64,000 nt of DNA from Coffea arabica (taxonomy: Eukaryota > Streptophyta > Magnoliopsida > Gentianales > Rubiaceae): the NCBI RefSeq assembly GCF_036785885.1, contig NC_092315.1, positions 21,182,026 to 21,246,025 of the forward strand, read 5' to 3'. The notes beneath the pieces are model-generated. The model had not been told where the DNA came from, searched no databases, and worked only from the letters and a program-made list of their open reading frames with translations. Of the stretch, positions 34,541 to 47,786 are shown one piece after another. The position numbers and the translations under genes are program-made. How positions within the stretch are numbered: position 1 is the first letter of the stretch; each line of letters begins with the position of its first letter.

Positions 34541-37500
34541 AGCTGATACCTTGAATCACTTTGGTGCGAGAGAAGCCCAAAGGAAAGTATGTTAGAAACA
34601 ATGCCCCACTGACAGAAGTCTAACTAGAAAAGTGATCTTACCGTACTTCAATCTAGTAAAACTGGTAGTAAACTCAAAGTTCTCCTGTAATTGGTGCACC
34701 CTTCTTTAGTTTATTGAAATTGACCTAATCCAAAAGAGTGGAAAAGGAGGATAAAATTACTACAAGTGCTTGCGTTTTAGCCGATACTCTATAAATAGAC
34801 TTAAAATATACCACACAACTGGATATAACTTGACGTATGGATCCAAAAGAATCTAACTCCCTGAAAATATTTGGCTAACATTTGCAAGTAATGCATACAA
34901 ATCACATCAACATTAGAGTACCGTGCAATGTATAGCATATTAGAAGTGAGACATTCAATTCTCTACAGACAAGCAATTTACAAAGTATACACTCCTTAAA
35001 GCAACAGACTAAACAAAGCATACAAAAACATTGAGGGACTGGTCCACTTTGAACAACCAAATGCATGACAAATGTGAATCAAAAGTTAAACTTCTTGGGA
35101 GGAACTTTTCCTTTCAAATAAACTAATATCTCATATCACATTCTCATCTGCTATATAATTCGTGAAAATACTCATTGCCAAATAGCAATAGCAACACTAA
35201 TCTGTTTTCTGTTACAACGTCATAAAAAAAATCCCTCTTCAAGTAACTTCGGGACAAACTAAAAGTAGATAAAACAGGGCAAAACAACCAGTGTGGAGGG
35301 AATCAAAGACACAATATTCACATGTAATAGATATAGGCATCCTTCATATCTTTAGCCATCTTCAATCTTTGTGCTGGAAGAATGCCCACAGTATCAAACA
35401 ATCAATGCACCAAGGAAGCACCATACATCAGAGGCAAAAAGAGGCTTAAAATGTAGAAAGACAAAATAGTTTACCCAATCTTCTGGAACAAAAGCCATAA
35501 GAAATCCATTGCAAACACCTAGTATCATTACGTCCCTAAAGCTGCAATATTTCACCAGCCTAGAAAGAACTTACTTATCAGTCCATTAGAAGGAAGAATA
35601 GTAGGGAGTCACTTCAAGGGGAACTGTGCAGAAGTTCCAACAAACAAAACACAACCATGAGCAAACAGCCAACAGCAGAAAACAATATCTGTCATGTTAA
35701 AACTGCATAAGAGAGAATCATAAGAACATACAGTCAGCATGATTCTTTGAGCTTTTAAAGGGCTCATGCTCATTTGATGATAGGACTACTCAACTCGACA
35801 GGTACGGCACAGCAATCTATGCATCCTAGCTCTCTTCCTCAGATAAATATCACCATCAGCAGTTCTATTTTCCAGATGTACAAAGTAACCAGGAGGAAAA
35901 GCATATGCATGAAATTGGCAGTCACTTCATGTATCTACCACCATCACCAGATAGACCATATACAATCATTTCAAATGCGGGTTTGTAACATCAATACATA
36001 TTGCCAAGGTTCTCTTATAGTTTGTATGGGACGCCGAGCTGACAATCAATGACAGATGCATAAGCTTAAATCCAAATCAAGAGGCTAATCAGAGGGAAAA
36101 CATCTAATCTTTCAAATATATTGCAACACCATTCCATATCCCTCTAATAATCAGACACGATGAAACTTATATTGACAGAAAATTCAATTGAAAACTGTAA
36201 AAACTAAATGAGTGATAGCCGCTTTCTGCATCCAATCCACTAAAAAACAAATTAATTGCACTATGAGCACTTCAAAAATTTGAACCAAAAAGCACAAACA
36301 AACGCCTTCAGAAACATATTTGGCTCACACACCTGCGTATTTCAATGCATCAAAAGCAGACCAAAGTCACAATTTGACACTGATGCATAATCCTCCTCAA
36401 TTGATCACAGGTTTCTACAAATATACACCCTTACAAAGTTAAAATACACGCACAGCTATGGAATCATATCATTGAATAACACCTTATAAAACTATTTCTG
36501 GGCTATAATCAATTTAAACACAGGATCCAATTTCATATCCTATTCTACAAAAAAAAAAAAAGCATAGCATTATCTTTTCAAAAATGCCAATTTACAGTTC
36601 CCAAATGCACAAGTTTTCATGGTTATTCATATTTATATCTCTGCATCATCAAAGGAAGTGGTACTATACAAAAATAAACAATAGATAAATAAAGAAAACA
36701 AAGAAAGAAACATGTCAGAGGACTTCTATCTCAGGATCCAGCCAGAAAGATGATAAGAATGAGTGCCAAGAATAAGACTTAAACACCTTCCAGACTTAAA
36801 CACCTGCTTCATTTAAGACTTAAACACCTACCAGACTTAAACACCTGCTTCATTTAAGACTTAAACACCTACCAGACAGCAGGAAGTAAGGGAGCTTTAT
36901 AGCAACCAACAGTTGATGTACATAGACTATGTATATTCCGACTAAATGAAATGGCCAAAATGCAACCAGCTGAAATATCATACCAGCAAGATGAGAGAAT
37001 GGTCACGATATACAGGCATATCAGCCAAGAGAGAAAACAAATGGCAATAATGTCCACAAAAGCAAATCAAAACTGCCATAAAACAGAGAATCCATATGAA
37101 AGGCAAACTTTGGTTGTGCCAGATTTCCATATAAGACAGGTGAACAAGGAAGGAGGCTACTTCAGATGTTATAGTAGGATATAGGTGGATAAAAGGACGA
37201 ATTTACCACTCACACATCGTACAATGCAAGGCATTACTATGAATGAGCTTTATCGGAAAGATAAAATACCAACCATTCAAAGTACCACCATCCATACTGT
37301 TTAAAAACTAACACTGATACTGATAATTGAAATCCATGTTGACTTTACATGCAAACCAGGTTAGACAGATCTGCCATCCCCAAGAGTAGGCTTTCAAAGG
37401 ACAAAAACCGAGAATTCATATTTTCCCATTTGAGTTTTACTTGTATGCTTATTGATCAGTGAAAAAGTTCATGTTTCCATCTGAAAGAACTGTAACTGAA

Positions 37501-39400
37501 GCAATGATGCAGCAGCATCTAACTCACAAGTAAAAGGTCACAGTTCAAGTGGTGAACTGATAGTTGCTTCTAAAATAAAAGGTTGAGATTTAATCATGAT
37601 TCCCTTAAAAAGAAAATAAGAAAAAAGAAAACAAATGCTATCCAAACGAAATCTTGTCGAAGAATAAAAATAACAAGATTCTCTGGATAATCTTTGCACT
37701 AACTTTGTACATTCATGGCCTGCACTCTAACTACCAAAAGATTGATCAATGCAAGTGTATACCACAAGGTATAATCAAAACATAGATACAGCGATTTTGT
37801 CTTTTTCCCAATTTATATACTTCCTTCCTAAGATTGCTCTCCAGCAGCAAGTCATAGGAGAAACTGAAGGTTGGGAACTCACTAGCAAACATACTTAAGC
37901 CATCATAAAATAATAAAATCTAACCCAAAATAGTCAAATTCCAATGGCACTCTTCTACACAGTATCCTTGCACTTTACAGTCCATAACAAGTACCAAATT
38001 ATGAAATGCATTCTTATTAAACAAGTGCAAAGTAAAATGCCTATTCTTTTGTTTAAAACAAGTTGATTATAGTCATTAGAAATAAAAACTATGAGGCTTT
38101 CTTGTTTGTAATAACTTCTACTTCTACTAAACCATATTATGAAAAGATACTTTCACAACAGAAGTGAAAGCCTCATGTTTTTTTCTAGTCAAGTAGGTAA
38201 AATAGAAATTCACCAAAGGCAAGGAAACAGTGGCATTACAATTACTGGCATGCTTCTTTACATGGTACCCTTGTATCATTCCACTCCTTCACAAGACCCT
38301 GCCAAGTGGCTTTAAAGTGCAAACGTACTGCTTCAGCCACTGAAAGAGGTACCTGTCTGTTGTTGGAAACCATACCAATGAAAAAAGGACAGCTTACTAA
38401 GAAACAGAGCATTGAATCCAAAGACGTCCTAGGTTTAAGAAATTCTTCGGGCACCAAATGCAAGGCCCTTCGCAATCGTAACAAATCAGGATTGCCTACC
38501 CTGCTTCAATACTAGACATGACTCAAGAGAAAAGGAAATTCAATTTCAGAATTTTTCTAGAGTTCGGAGGGTAAGCCATCAAAACTGGCATTAAACAACC
38601 TAATCATAAAAACTATAAAGCATCTAGCAAAGAAAAGGACAAAGAAAAAGGAAAATTAGCTAAAACAATTCAGCTTGTACTGCTGGATCTTTATACTGGT
38701 AAGAGAAAAGCTTTTTCTTCTCAAGTACATCAGCAGAATGAAACTGCAAGGAATTCATGGCCTCAAAAGGGATATACTGTTTCTAATCTTAAAATAGAGA
38801 ATTGCCCTAGTTCAGAGATACCTAAAAAACCATTACGAGTCTCCAATGTGCTAATTATGGTGCATCCGCATGAACCAAATAGATGTTTCCTGCTTGTCCT
38901 GAAGAGTTTTGTTTGTTTGAATTTTCCATTTTCTAGCTCAAGATACACATTCCAGCAGTGGGGAGACCGGTGTCGCGAGGGAAGTCCACAAACAAGGAAC
39001 TTACAAATAATGCCAACAAACTCACTGAAGTGCATAATGTGTGTTCCATATGAATTAGAGTAGGACATTTGACATACAAATATTTTCACTGCAAGAAATT
39101 CTTTTAACAACAAAGTTCTACCTATTATTAACTGGTCAATAGCTACAACGGCAAATATGGCTAACTAAGGCATTACAAGGTGTCCAAGCCCGATATTCAA
39201 CAGCATTTAAAGCCAAGCAGTGAGTAAAGACAGCCCTCCAATACAAGCATCTAACACAAATATGTCAGCCAACGATGGTCTACAAAGATGGTCTACAGCC
39301 AACTTCTTTACTTCTATCAAACATGAAGTCAGGTGGCAGCTCATGAAGACAAAATAACCCTCCTGTATGCTCAAACCTTCCTTCCCAATACAATTGTAGC
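34541..39400. other. Long non-coding stretch between the kinase relic and the trihelix gene
   Basis: No convincing exon was found on either strand. It may hold the upstream part of the kinase pseudogene or 3' non-coding sequence of the trihelix gene. The only clear structure is a minisatellite at 36775-36877. Confidence 0.4.
36775..36877 (+). repeat. 41-bp minisatellite, 2.5 copies
   Basis: Units start at 36775, 36816 and 36857 (the last partial). Each contains AGACTTAAACACCT twice, so the 41-bp unit is itself an older duplication separated by GCTTCATTTA. Confidence 0.9.
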
Positions 39401-40738
39401 TTAATTACTCTCAATACCCATCTCCTTTCTCTTCAACTCCAATGCCATGCGTTCATTTTCAAGTTTCATCCTTTCATTTTCTATCTTCATTCTTTCCAAT
39501 TCCCTGTCCTTTTTCCTGCTAAATTTTTGCCATTTGAAACGCTCTTTCTCCAATTCCAACATTTGGGCCTGAATTTGCAGCTTCTGCTCTTCCAATTGAA
39601 GTGACCGATGACTCATCCACTGCTTTTGCAAAAGATTTGCTTTCATGCCTTGTGGCATCACTTGGTTCACATCAGTAGGTGCACTCTGTGATGGAAAAAT
39701 TAAATTTCTGCTACAATCTAAAGCACTAAAAGAATGACCATAACAGCCATCTTCATTGCCATGACCATGCTTTATCCTTTTAGAGGAACTCCCAGAAATA
39801 CCATATGGCATTCGTTCTGCATGCAAAGCATGACTCTCCTCGTAGTCTTCACGATCATCCAATTCAGCATCCTGATCATCCTCTTCATTATCATCTGCTG
39901 GGTGCTTCCTAATATTATTCTCATCTGGATCCTCTCTACTTCTGAGAGCCAAGCGCAATGACCGTTGCAATTCAGGGTCATGAGGCAAATGTAAACGGTT
40001 TCCGTTGTGATAAGAACACATCTCTTCATAATGCAAATGCTTTGAGCTGAGGATTTTCCTTACCTCCTCCTTTGCTTTCTCGGATACATGATCCATCATG
40101 TCCAAAAGTGCAGGATTCTCAACCACCTCACAAGAAGTTCCCCTTCCAAGTATCTCATTAAGTCTCTTATACCTTTTGTTGAGGTCATTGAATTTATCCT
40201 CACATTGCTGAGGTGAAACAAAGTGGCCCCTTTCAGCCATGACCTTTGAGACTGACTTCCATTTTCCTTTTTTCTGCAAATTAGCAAATTTCCTTCTGGC
40301 TCCACCATAATCTGCAGCAGCCTCCTCCCCTATGTAGGAAACAGCAGTAACTAAGAGCCTAACCATTGTATCAGTCCATTTCACACGTTGCCACGGAAAC
40401 GCCTTCTTCCCTTTACTGCTCTCATTGTGGCCATCAGCAGCATCTTCAGTAAAACTTGGCTCATCCTCATCACTCACACATTTAGCCTTATCTCCCTTGT
40501 TAAAATCCGCCAAAGAAATAGTATGATCATGCTCTTGCATGCTTCCAATTGTGAGTGGAAAATTCTCATGGATTGTCTGATGAGCCATTGACCCTTGTCT
40601 GGAATGAGATTGATTATGCTGGTGCAGGGAAAAAGGGTTTGGTTGTTGATGATGTATTCGCATAGAACCTTGTAAATCAAGACCACCAAAGGAACCATTT
40701 CCTGGCATCATGCTCCCTGATGCTAAATTTCCTTCCAT
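39401..40738 (-). CDS. Trihelix (GT-type) transcription factor, intact
   Basis: One uninterrupted 445-codon exon from ATG at 40738 (MEGNLASGSM) to TAA at 39401. An upstream in-frame TTG three codons earlier is not a start. The N-terminal region (1-90) is rich in Gln, His and Ser. A trihelix/Myb-SANT-like DNA-binding domain follows at about 115-195 (PWQRVKWTDTMVRLL, KKGKWKSVSKVMAERG, SPQQCEDKFNDLNKRYKRLN). Then come a conserved HLHYEEMCSYHNGNRLHLP block (about 234-252), an acidic patch (283-301), a basic SSSKRIKH nuclear-signal candidate (317-324) and a Glu/Lys coiled coil (about 380-442). The architecture matches the plant family that includes Arabidopsis At1g21200, single-exon nuclear regulators of similar length. 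It is the only intact host gene in the window. Confidence 0.95.
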   Translation of the reverse strand: MEGNLASGSMMPGNGSFGGLDLQGSMRIHHQQPNPFSLHQHNQSHSRQGSMAHQTIHENFPLTIGSMQEHDHTISLADFNKGDKAKCVSDEDEPSFTEDAADGHNESSKGKKAFPWQRVKWTDTMVRLLVTAVSYIGEEAAADYGGARRKFANLQKKGKWKSVSKVMAERGHFVSPQQCEDKFNDLNKRYKRLNEILGRGTSCEVVENPALLDMMDHVSEKAKEEVRKILSSKHLHYEEMCSYHNGNRLHLPHDPELQRSLRLALRSREDPDENNIRKHPADDNEEDDQDAELDDREDYEESHALHAERMPYGISGSSSKRIKHGHGNEDGCYGHSFSALDCSRNLIFPSQSAPTDVNQVMPQGMKANLLQKQWMSHRSLQLEEQKLQIQAQMLELEKERFKWQKFSRKKDRELERMKIENERMKLENERMALELKRKEMGIESN

Positions 40739-43258
40739 AATTACCAATAAACAAATTTAGATCAAACCCACAGAACCAATCCCTTTAAAACAGTCTATAC
40801 CACTTTACCCTTAATAAAAGGTTCTTTTCCAGAGTTCAGATATGACTCAGATTCTCCGCAAAACCCTGGCCGACTAGCAGTAAATCCAAAATCCTGCGAG
40901 AGCTTCAATTCAAATTCCTCGAACACATCTAGATAAAAGATCCCTTTTCACTTTTATTTCCTCATAAATTACTTCAAGAATCCCTATATGAAATTATGCA
41001 TCTTTTATTCTGAAACAACCTTTTCTACAAACAGGTAATAGCTGCAAAGGAAGATCAGGGATATCAACTCATACAATGAAACCCAACTTCATAAACAACC
41101 CAAAACTCATACCAACACCAAAATCCGAACAAGAACTCAAAAGACAGCAATCTTTAACAAAAACCATAAAAGCTCGAACCTTTCCCAAGAACCCACAACT
41201 AAAATATCTATGTTTAGTCGAGAAACTTAAACTACAGCAAATGACCAGAAAGGCGAACCAGCTGCTGTTAGGGCGAGGACTTTGGATGCAAACGAGACGA
41301 ACATTACACCTGAGACAAGGCGAAGAAAAAGACAATGGAAGGTGTATTTGGGTTTATGGGTACACATAGAAAACCTTAATAGTAGCCAATGAAGAGATGC
41401 TGCAGATACAATGTATGGGAGGATCAAATGGGTCCACTTGGCAATTGATTTCAAGTATCATGCTGAGAGAGACGTATTGGTGCTTAGCAAAAAGTCAAAA
41501 TAATTTCACTTTGCACCCTTTAACGAAATTCAAATTTTCATTTTAGTTCTTAAAATTTAAATTGGGACATTTTGGTTTTTAAAAAATATAATTTTGTTCC
41601 ACTATAGTAAAACCAGTTGCCAGAAGTGAGACACATTTAATATTTAGGTGGGACAAATTTTTGTTTTACAAATAGAATGTTCGCTCAATTTCGAATATTT
41701 ATTATAATCAATATTTAGATGTCAAAATAAGATATACTAAATATTAATTTGACTTAATTGCCCTGAATTAGTTTATAAGACATGACATGTCTTACTGTAT
41801 TTTGTTTTTTTTGTTTTACAATCATATTTGTAAATTTTGATATTTACGTGAAATTTTGATATTTTTAATGAGGATTGTTATCAAAATTTTTCAGTTGTAA
41901 TACTCTATTTATTCTAATGTATAGACTTTTAAGTTAAAATTTTGCATTTACTAGTAACATAATTAGTAGCGTAAAATATAAATTACTTGAAGTCAAACAA
42001 TTATAACTTAATTTTAATCTATTTCCAATTTTGATATGAGATTCACAAAAAATTCTTACACATTTGTTCAAAAGTGAAAGAATAAAGCATCTTAAAACAT
42101 TTGTTTCCTAGTATAAGAGAAAAAATTATTTTAAATACAAGAAAAATTAATTATTATGTAAAACAACGTTCAAATATTAATTGATTTTACAAATAACCTA
42201 AGATATCATGATGCAATATAAAGATTTATAAGAATAAATATAACATCCTAATGCACGGTTAAAATTACACTACTCTATTTACCCACTCGTTTTCTCTGTC
42301 TTCTCTCTGCTCTCAACCTTCTCTCCATCGTTCTTCCTCCATAGGAGGGTGATCTTGGCCCCAAGTCAATGTCTACTTTCTTCTTCCTCTAATTTTTTGT
42401 TTAATAAAATCTATCCTAAACTATCTTAGTGGGAATTTTGTTTAGTTTTTTGTTATTATTTTCTCAAATCTAAAAAATTTTCATATCTACATGTTAGATC
42501 TAAAATTTTATGGACTTTCTTTTTAGATTAGATCTAAAATTTTTTGAACTTTCTTTTTAGATCTCAACATCAATTTTGAATTTGATCTAGTTAGATAGCA
42601 GATTAGAGAGAATAGACATACACATATATTTATGGAGTAGCACGTGCAACTGATCAGATTTGATGATTTGTGATTCATAGTATATTCTTTTTTGATTTGT
42701 AACTCTGTTAAATTTAATAATTTTTCAAATCAGGTATATCTGTAACATGTTCTATATATTTTCTACCATCAGTGCAGTTTTCTTTGTCAAGCAAATCGTG
42801 CTAGATGATTTTCAACTAGTTTATTAATAATATTGGCTTCTGTTTTATCAAAAAAAAGTTTGACATCCTATTATTTAGACATTTTAGGATGATGGTGGAA
42901 AGAGAATTTCTTTTCTTTTTTTTTTTGAAGAATGGCATTCCAGAAAAAAGGTTGATATGAGCGTTCAAGGAGGAAAGGGGTTTCCCACTTAAATAAATCA
43001 TAACAAATATTGAAATGGAATGGACAAGTTGAAAAGATCTTTCCTTTCCAAACCATACTTGTGTACCAAACAAGGGGTTAAGTTTTGAATAGATATTAAA
43101 TAGGGATAAGATTGATTTGATTAGGTTAATTACTAATTTAAAATTTTGTCTAGATTTATTGTATCTTATCACCTTGTAAACCTATAAATAGGCCTTGTAT
43201 CTTTGAGTTGGAGATATATATAAAAATAACAATTTTCCATTTTTGTGTCTGCTTTTAC
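40739..43258. other. Trihelix upstream region, then AT-rich intergenic DNA
   Basis: 40739 to about 41450 is the likely promoter and 5' UTR of the trihelix gene (minus strand); no TATA box was fixed with confidence. 41500-42250 is AT-rich with no coding signal. 42270-42420 is C/T-rich with several CTTCTTCC runs. 43090-43258 looks like the tail of a copia LTR (CCTATAAATAGGCC, then TTTTGTGTCTGCTTTTACA). Confidence 0.4.
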
Positions 43259-43259
43259 A

Positions 43260-44036
43260 TGGTGTCAAATTAAAGACCCTAGGGCCTCTGCTTGAAATGC
43301 TACTTTTACCCCCCAAAAATAAAGCTTGAACTTGAAGTTCTGGTGGAATCACGTGAAATGGTGCAAGGTGATAAGGGTTCTACTCACTCGATCTTAGAAG
43401 ACTTGGTTGCAAGAATGACCAAAGTCTTGACCAAAAATCAGATGTCTACACCAAGTAATGATTCTTCCACATCATAGATTGACATTAACTTGGATGAAAC
43501 CAACAATGCCTTAAGGTCCAAAATTGTTGAGATGTATATTTTGAGCAAATACAATTTGAGATACATTAATGGAGAGCTTCCACAATCATCACCAACAAAT
43601 CCAACACCTTTTTACAATAGCAAACTAAAGATTCAATTGTGAAAAGGATGGATGATAAACTCAATAGATTCATCATTGATTGGTACTTCCATCTATTTTC
43701 CTGTGGTGAAAATGGTATAGGATACTGTTGCTACAACCTATTTTGATAGTATTGATACATCCAAAGTATATGAATTATGCAGAAGAGTGACCCAGATGAG
43801 ACGTGCCACACACCAATTGAAAAATATTATAGTGACTTTCAAAACTTGTAGAGAGAAATTGATTTTCATCGATCAAATCCCAACTTGAAGGTCATGATAT
43901 CTCAAACACCACTAGAGCGCATTCCTGCTCTTGAAGCAAAGGCAAGTGAAATTATAGAAGAGGTGTGTAATCTCAATGCCATTGATCTCTCACCTTTGCC
44001 AAACCTTACAAAGGCTTTTTCACAAATGCAACCCGG
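43260..44036 (+). pseudogene. Degraded Ty1/copia gag after an LTR tail and primer site
   Basis: TGGTGTCAAA at 43260 follows an LTR-like TTTTACA end and resembles a decayed iMet primer site. Downstream the reading gives GWMINSIDSSLIGTSIYF, then VKMV followed by TAG where copia gag has Trp, ATTYFDSIDTSKVYELCRRV, TQMRRATHQLK, and after a one-base shift SDFQNL, another TAG at a Trp position, and REIDFHRSNP. This is the UBN2-type gag of a copia element. It is cut off at 44036 by the next LTR insertion. Confidence 0.8.
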
Positions 44037-46479
44037 TGTCACGCCCCATTTTTGAAAATAAGATTACTTATTATTTGAAAATTAGTTTTTTATTTAGAGA
44101 GTAAATAAAGAAAAAAAGAGTCTAAAATAGAACTTTAAAATATGCGACGGTTTTGGGGCCAAAATAATAGTCTAAAAAGGGTTTTAAGAAAGAATAGGAG
44201 TCGCCACTTGATATTGAATTTAGGTATACCAAATCACCCCAGAAATATGTTTTAAATAAAATAAATAAAACCCTTTTCAAACTACTCAAAGTCTTTGAAA
44301 ATAAGATAAAAGAGTTCGAGAGTCACGTTTAAAAAAAGGGAAGGCAGAGATTTGATCTAAAGCACCCTTTTAACCTAGTCAAAACTAATTGCGAGATTTA
44401 GTCGAAAATTTTCTTAATCTAACATATACAACTTATTACATTTGGATGTTTCTATATGGATGTAAATCTAGACCTAAAGGATATCGGAAGGGTGGAAATG
44501 TCTCTTCAAAATGCAATTGGTGCAAATCATATTAATTGTTATGCCCAAGAATGATTTTTAGAAGAGGTCACGAATATGCAAAAGATGAGACTCGAAAAAA
44601 AAATTACAATATATAAATATACATGACTAGAAAAAGAGAATGCAACATAACGGGTATGGGATGCTAAAATTCATGACTCAAATTTTCTTTCTTATAGAGG
44701 GGATAAGAGCATGCTAAAACTAAGAAACCATACTCGTTTGTTTTCCATATTTGAAGGTTGACTCTCATAATCTAATCAAGTAAATGAACTAATATATTTC
44801 TAATTTTCTAAATGAAATATAAGTCTAAATGTCATATAAAAGGAAATAATATAAAAGGAAATATAAGTCTAAGTCTAAATGAGATAATATAAAAGGAAAT
44901 ATCATACAATATAAAAAAAAGATCCTAAAATGAAAATATGTATGAAATGCAATAAATGACATGTAAAAATATGATTCTAGCGCATAAGCGGTCCTAAGGG
45001 TCTAGCATTGGACTAACCTATGTCTATAAATTCTCACTAGTATTGGACTAGTGAGAAATCGGGAAAAAAGGCCACAACTAGCATTGAACTAGTGTGGTGA
45101 CGTCATGCATTTATTACGAATAAATCATATAAAACGTAATTAAAGCAAATAAACACATAAAGCATATAGAAGACGTAACACATAAGTATAATATCCAGAT
45201 GTAAAAACTCTAAAGAAAACGAATAAATACATAAGCACACAAACATGCAAACACACAAGCAAATAAACGCACATAAAGACCTAACTATTATATTTGAGGG
45301 CCTAACTACAATCTAAGGGGGAATTTGAAAAATAATAACCTAACTATTACATTTATCTAACTAACTACATTTTTGACAAAATTAAATATATTTATTACAT
45401 GGCTTAACTAAATACATTTTTTGTCACCTATCTATTACAATTTGGCATTTAAATGCCTCCCAAATAATCATCGAAAAATAAATGAAAACCTAAAACAAAT
45501 AAAAATAAATAAAAGAAAAGCACTCAAATCATGCAATCACACATAAAAAATACATAGGAGTACCTAAAAGAACTTAAAATAATAATAGAAGATACCTCCC
45601 TTGAAGTAGTGATTAAACGAGATGGAACTTGCCCTATTTATACTCCAAAATCAACAAAATAACCATGACACTAATTTAATTAAAAAATAAAATGTAAACA
45701 TATAACAAATTCACTATAAAGAAATGCAAATAAACATAAAATTTCTAAAATTTACTATTTAAATGCATTTAAATGAGACATAATTAACAATTAAAGAAGA
45801 TAGACAAATTATATTTAAGAAATCAAAGTTTTTAGGGACCTAATTATAAAAATTTAAAAGTTTTGGAGTCAAATTGCAATTTTTAAAAATTTTAGGAGTC
45901 AAAATTGAATAAAAGATAAAATTGAGAGATCAAATTACAATTAAATTAGGGACCTAATTGAAAGAAATCAAACGTTTCAGGGTCCCAATGAAATTACTCC
46001 AAAGGCCAGGGACTAGATTGCAATTTTCATATCAGATTTCTTAAGAGAAAAAGGCCAACGGGCCATTTTTATTTATCTTCTGGGCCTAAAATCCCTTGGC
46101 CTAGCGAAAAATCCAAAGGATTCTTTTGACCAAACAAACCCAATCGAAAAAGTTTGGGTTTTAGCCACAAATCCCATGTCATAACCCCAAAATAAAAGCA
46201 AATTCATTTACCAAAATCCAACGAAATAACCCTAGCCCAACTCTTAAACTATTTTCCTGAACCCAAAGATGTTTAATTGAATAAATAAAAGCCAACCAAA
46301 AATGTTTAAATCCTAATTATATACTAAAATCCAGAAATAAATCACCCAAAAACACATAAATATACAAAAGAGGATCAAAGTTGGAAAATAGAAGATTTGA
46401 TTCATTTTCACAACTTTTGGGCCTTAGTGTAATTATGCAAAAGTCAGGGGGCAAAAATATAATTTTTGACTCTTCCATG
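44037..46479 (+). mobile_element. Giant LTR (family of 11017-15023), 5' 2.4 kb, interrupted by a sirevirus
   Basis: It starts TGTCACGCCCC directly inside the copia gag. It shares with the 11017 copy AGGAGTCGCCACTTG (near 44199), GGTCTAGCATTGGACTA (near 44999), a GTGACGTCA phrase and the same order of blocks. It breaks at 46479, where the sirevirus LTR begins. Its remaining 3' part must lie right of the window. Confidence 0.8.
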
Positions 46480-47021
46480 TGTAAGGATCGAAGACAATCT
46501 AAGAGGGGAGTGAATTAGGTAATTTAAAAGTTAATCAAATTATGAGACACTTTTTGACTCAATGTGAAATTTACCCTCTTTTCTAGATGACCACTCAATG
46601 GAATAGTTAACAAGAAAGTAAGATTGCTTGTGAGTAGAAGAGATGAACAATTTATATTTGCAAGACAGTAAGTAGTAGGCGAAGAATATCAAACCAAATT
46701 CCAAACTACACTTGAGTTTGAATGTTACTTTATAGAGTAAGATTCTTTAAGTAGATCAATTACAATCAATCTTTATGTACAAAAGAAGGATCACTTCCTC
46801 CTTGCCCCAAGCCACACTTTGTCAAGTTAGGAAGTTTTTATCACTTGAATAACCCTCACAAAACTACACTATTGAAGTAATTATTTCACACACGAAAAGC
46901 TTATATGAAGTTTACATAACTAAAAGTACAAATCTTCTTTGAAGAGAATTTCTCACTAAAATTACTCTAGATCTTTCGTATTCTCAATGTGCAAAAGTCT
47001 TTTGAAAGTTTTTGGCCATGC

Positions 47022-47032
47022 ACTATTTATAT
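47022..47032 (-). promoter_or_regulatory. Sirevirus LTR TATA box
   Basis: The minus strand reads CATATAAATAGTGC, placed as in the solo LTR, about 65 bp downstream of the CGGACG array. Confidence 0.65.
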
Positions 47033-47094
47033 GAGACAAAAAAGTGTCCCATTAATACTTCCAACGGATAGAAGGCAGCTGAAGAGTCAACTAG

Positions 47095-47455
47095 CCGTTG
47101 GGTGTGTTGGACGTCCGGTACACCTGTTTTTTGCGTTCGACAGCAAGCAGTGAGCTTGAGGAAACTTCTTTGATTATTTCGGACGTCCGATGTTTATGAT
47201 GTTTCTGTTCGAAAGCAGTTGAGAAATCTTTCTCAGTTCTTTCGAACGTCCGGAGCTTCCAAGGCTTTGCGTCCGAAATGCCTCAAAGGTTATCGGACAT
47301 CCGGTGCTCTGATGTTCTGCATCCGATCAAGGTCAGTGAGTTAGATGGAATGTTTTAATTCTTTCGGACGTCCGGTGGTGGGGTTCTTCATGTGTTCGAA
47401 GTTGCTCAATGGTTATCGAACGTCCGATCCAATCTTCACGAGCGTCCGACAACTT
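47095..47455 (-). promoter_or_regulatory. CGGACG half-site and palindrome array in sirevirus U3
   Basis: Palindromic or near-palindromic GGACGTCCG sites lie near 47107, 47178, 47242, 47295, 47364 and 47417, interleaved with GCGTCCGA-type half-sites near 47135, 47270, 47320, 47393 and 47441. The order and alternation match the solo LTR at 5498-5776, though individual sites have drifted. Confidence 0.75.
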
Positions 47456-47590
47456 TCAGCACACTTTGTCTCCTTCAATTGTACCTAATCTTTGAACCTG
47501 ATTTGCTCTATTGCTGAAAAGATCTTTGAGAAGATATTAGCAACATCCATTTGTTTTGTAATTATCAAAAGTTAGGGACTAAGATTAACA

Positions 47591-47786
47591 ATCTCCCCCT
47601 TTTTGATAATGACAAAACAATGGATGGAGGAAAAAATAATTGAGTCAAAACTCCTCCTCACTTAGAGCATCCAAGGTTTAACTCCCCCTTAGGATAACTC
47701 CCCCTCACTCATTTATCAGTTTACACTTCCTGACATTCCAACATAATTTTATCATTAACATTAATATCCATGTCTCCCCCTTTTTG
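47591..47786 (-). promoter_or_regulatory. Four polypurine tracts next to the sirevirus 3' LTR
   Basis: On the minus strand the main tract AAAAAGGGGGAGAT (47604-47591) abuts the LTR. Further AGGGGGAG-type tracts are at 47690-47681, 47706-47697 and 47786-47772; the last is nearly identical to the first. Multiple tracts of this type are a known sirevirus trait. Confidence 0.8.

Larger units (their letters stand above)
46480..47590 (-). repeat. Sirevirus 3' LTR (1,111 bp)
   Basis: It runs from TGTAAGGATCG (its 3' end on the minus strand) to GATTAACA (its 5' end). It is homologous to the solo LTR at 5356-6418 in inverted orientation. Confidence 0.92.

Noticed and set aside
38242..39113. 80- and 116-codon minus-strand frames near the trihelix gene
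   Set aside because: No recognisable domain and no consistent splice sites; likely chance frames in non-coding DNA.
41069..41454. Cys/Ser-rich frames upstream of the trihelix gene
   Set aside because: Probably promoter or 5' UTR sequence; no domain and no matching frame on either side.
42816..43172. 118-codon minus-strand frame
   Set aside because: Lys/Asn/Ile-rich AT composition; overlaps a probable copia LTR tail on the other strand.
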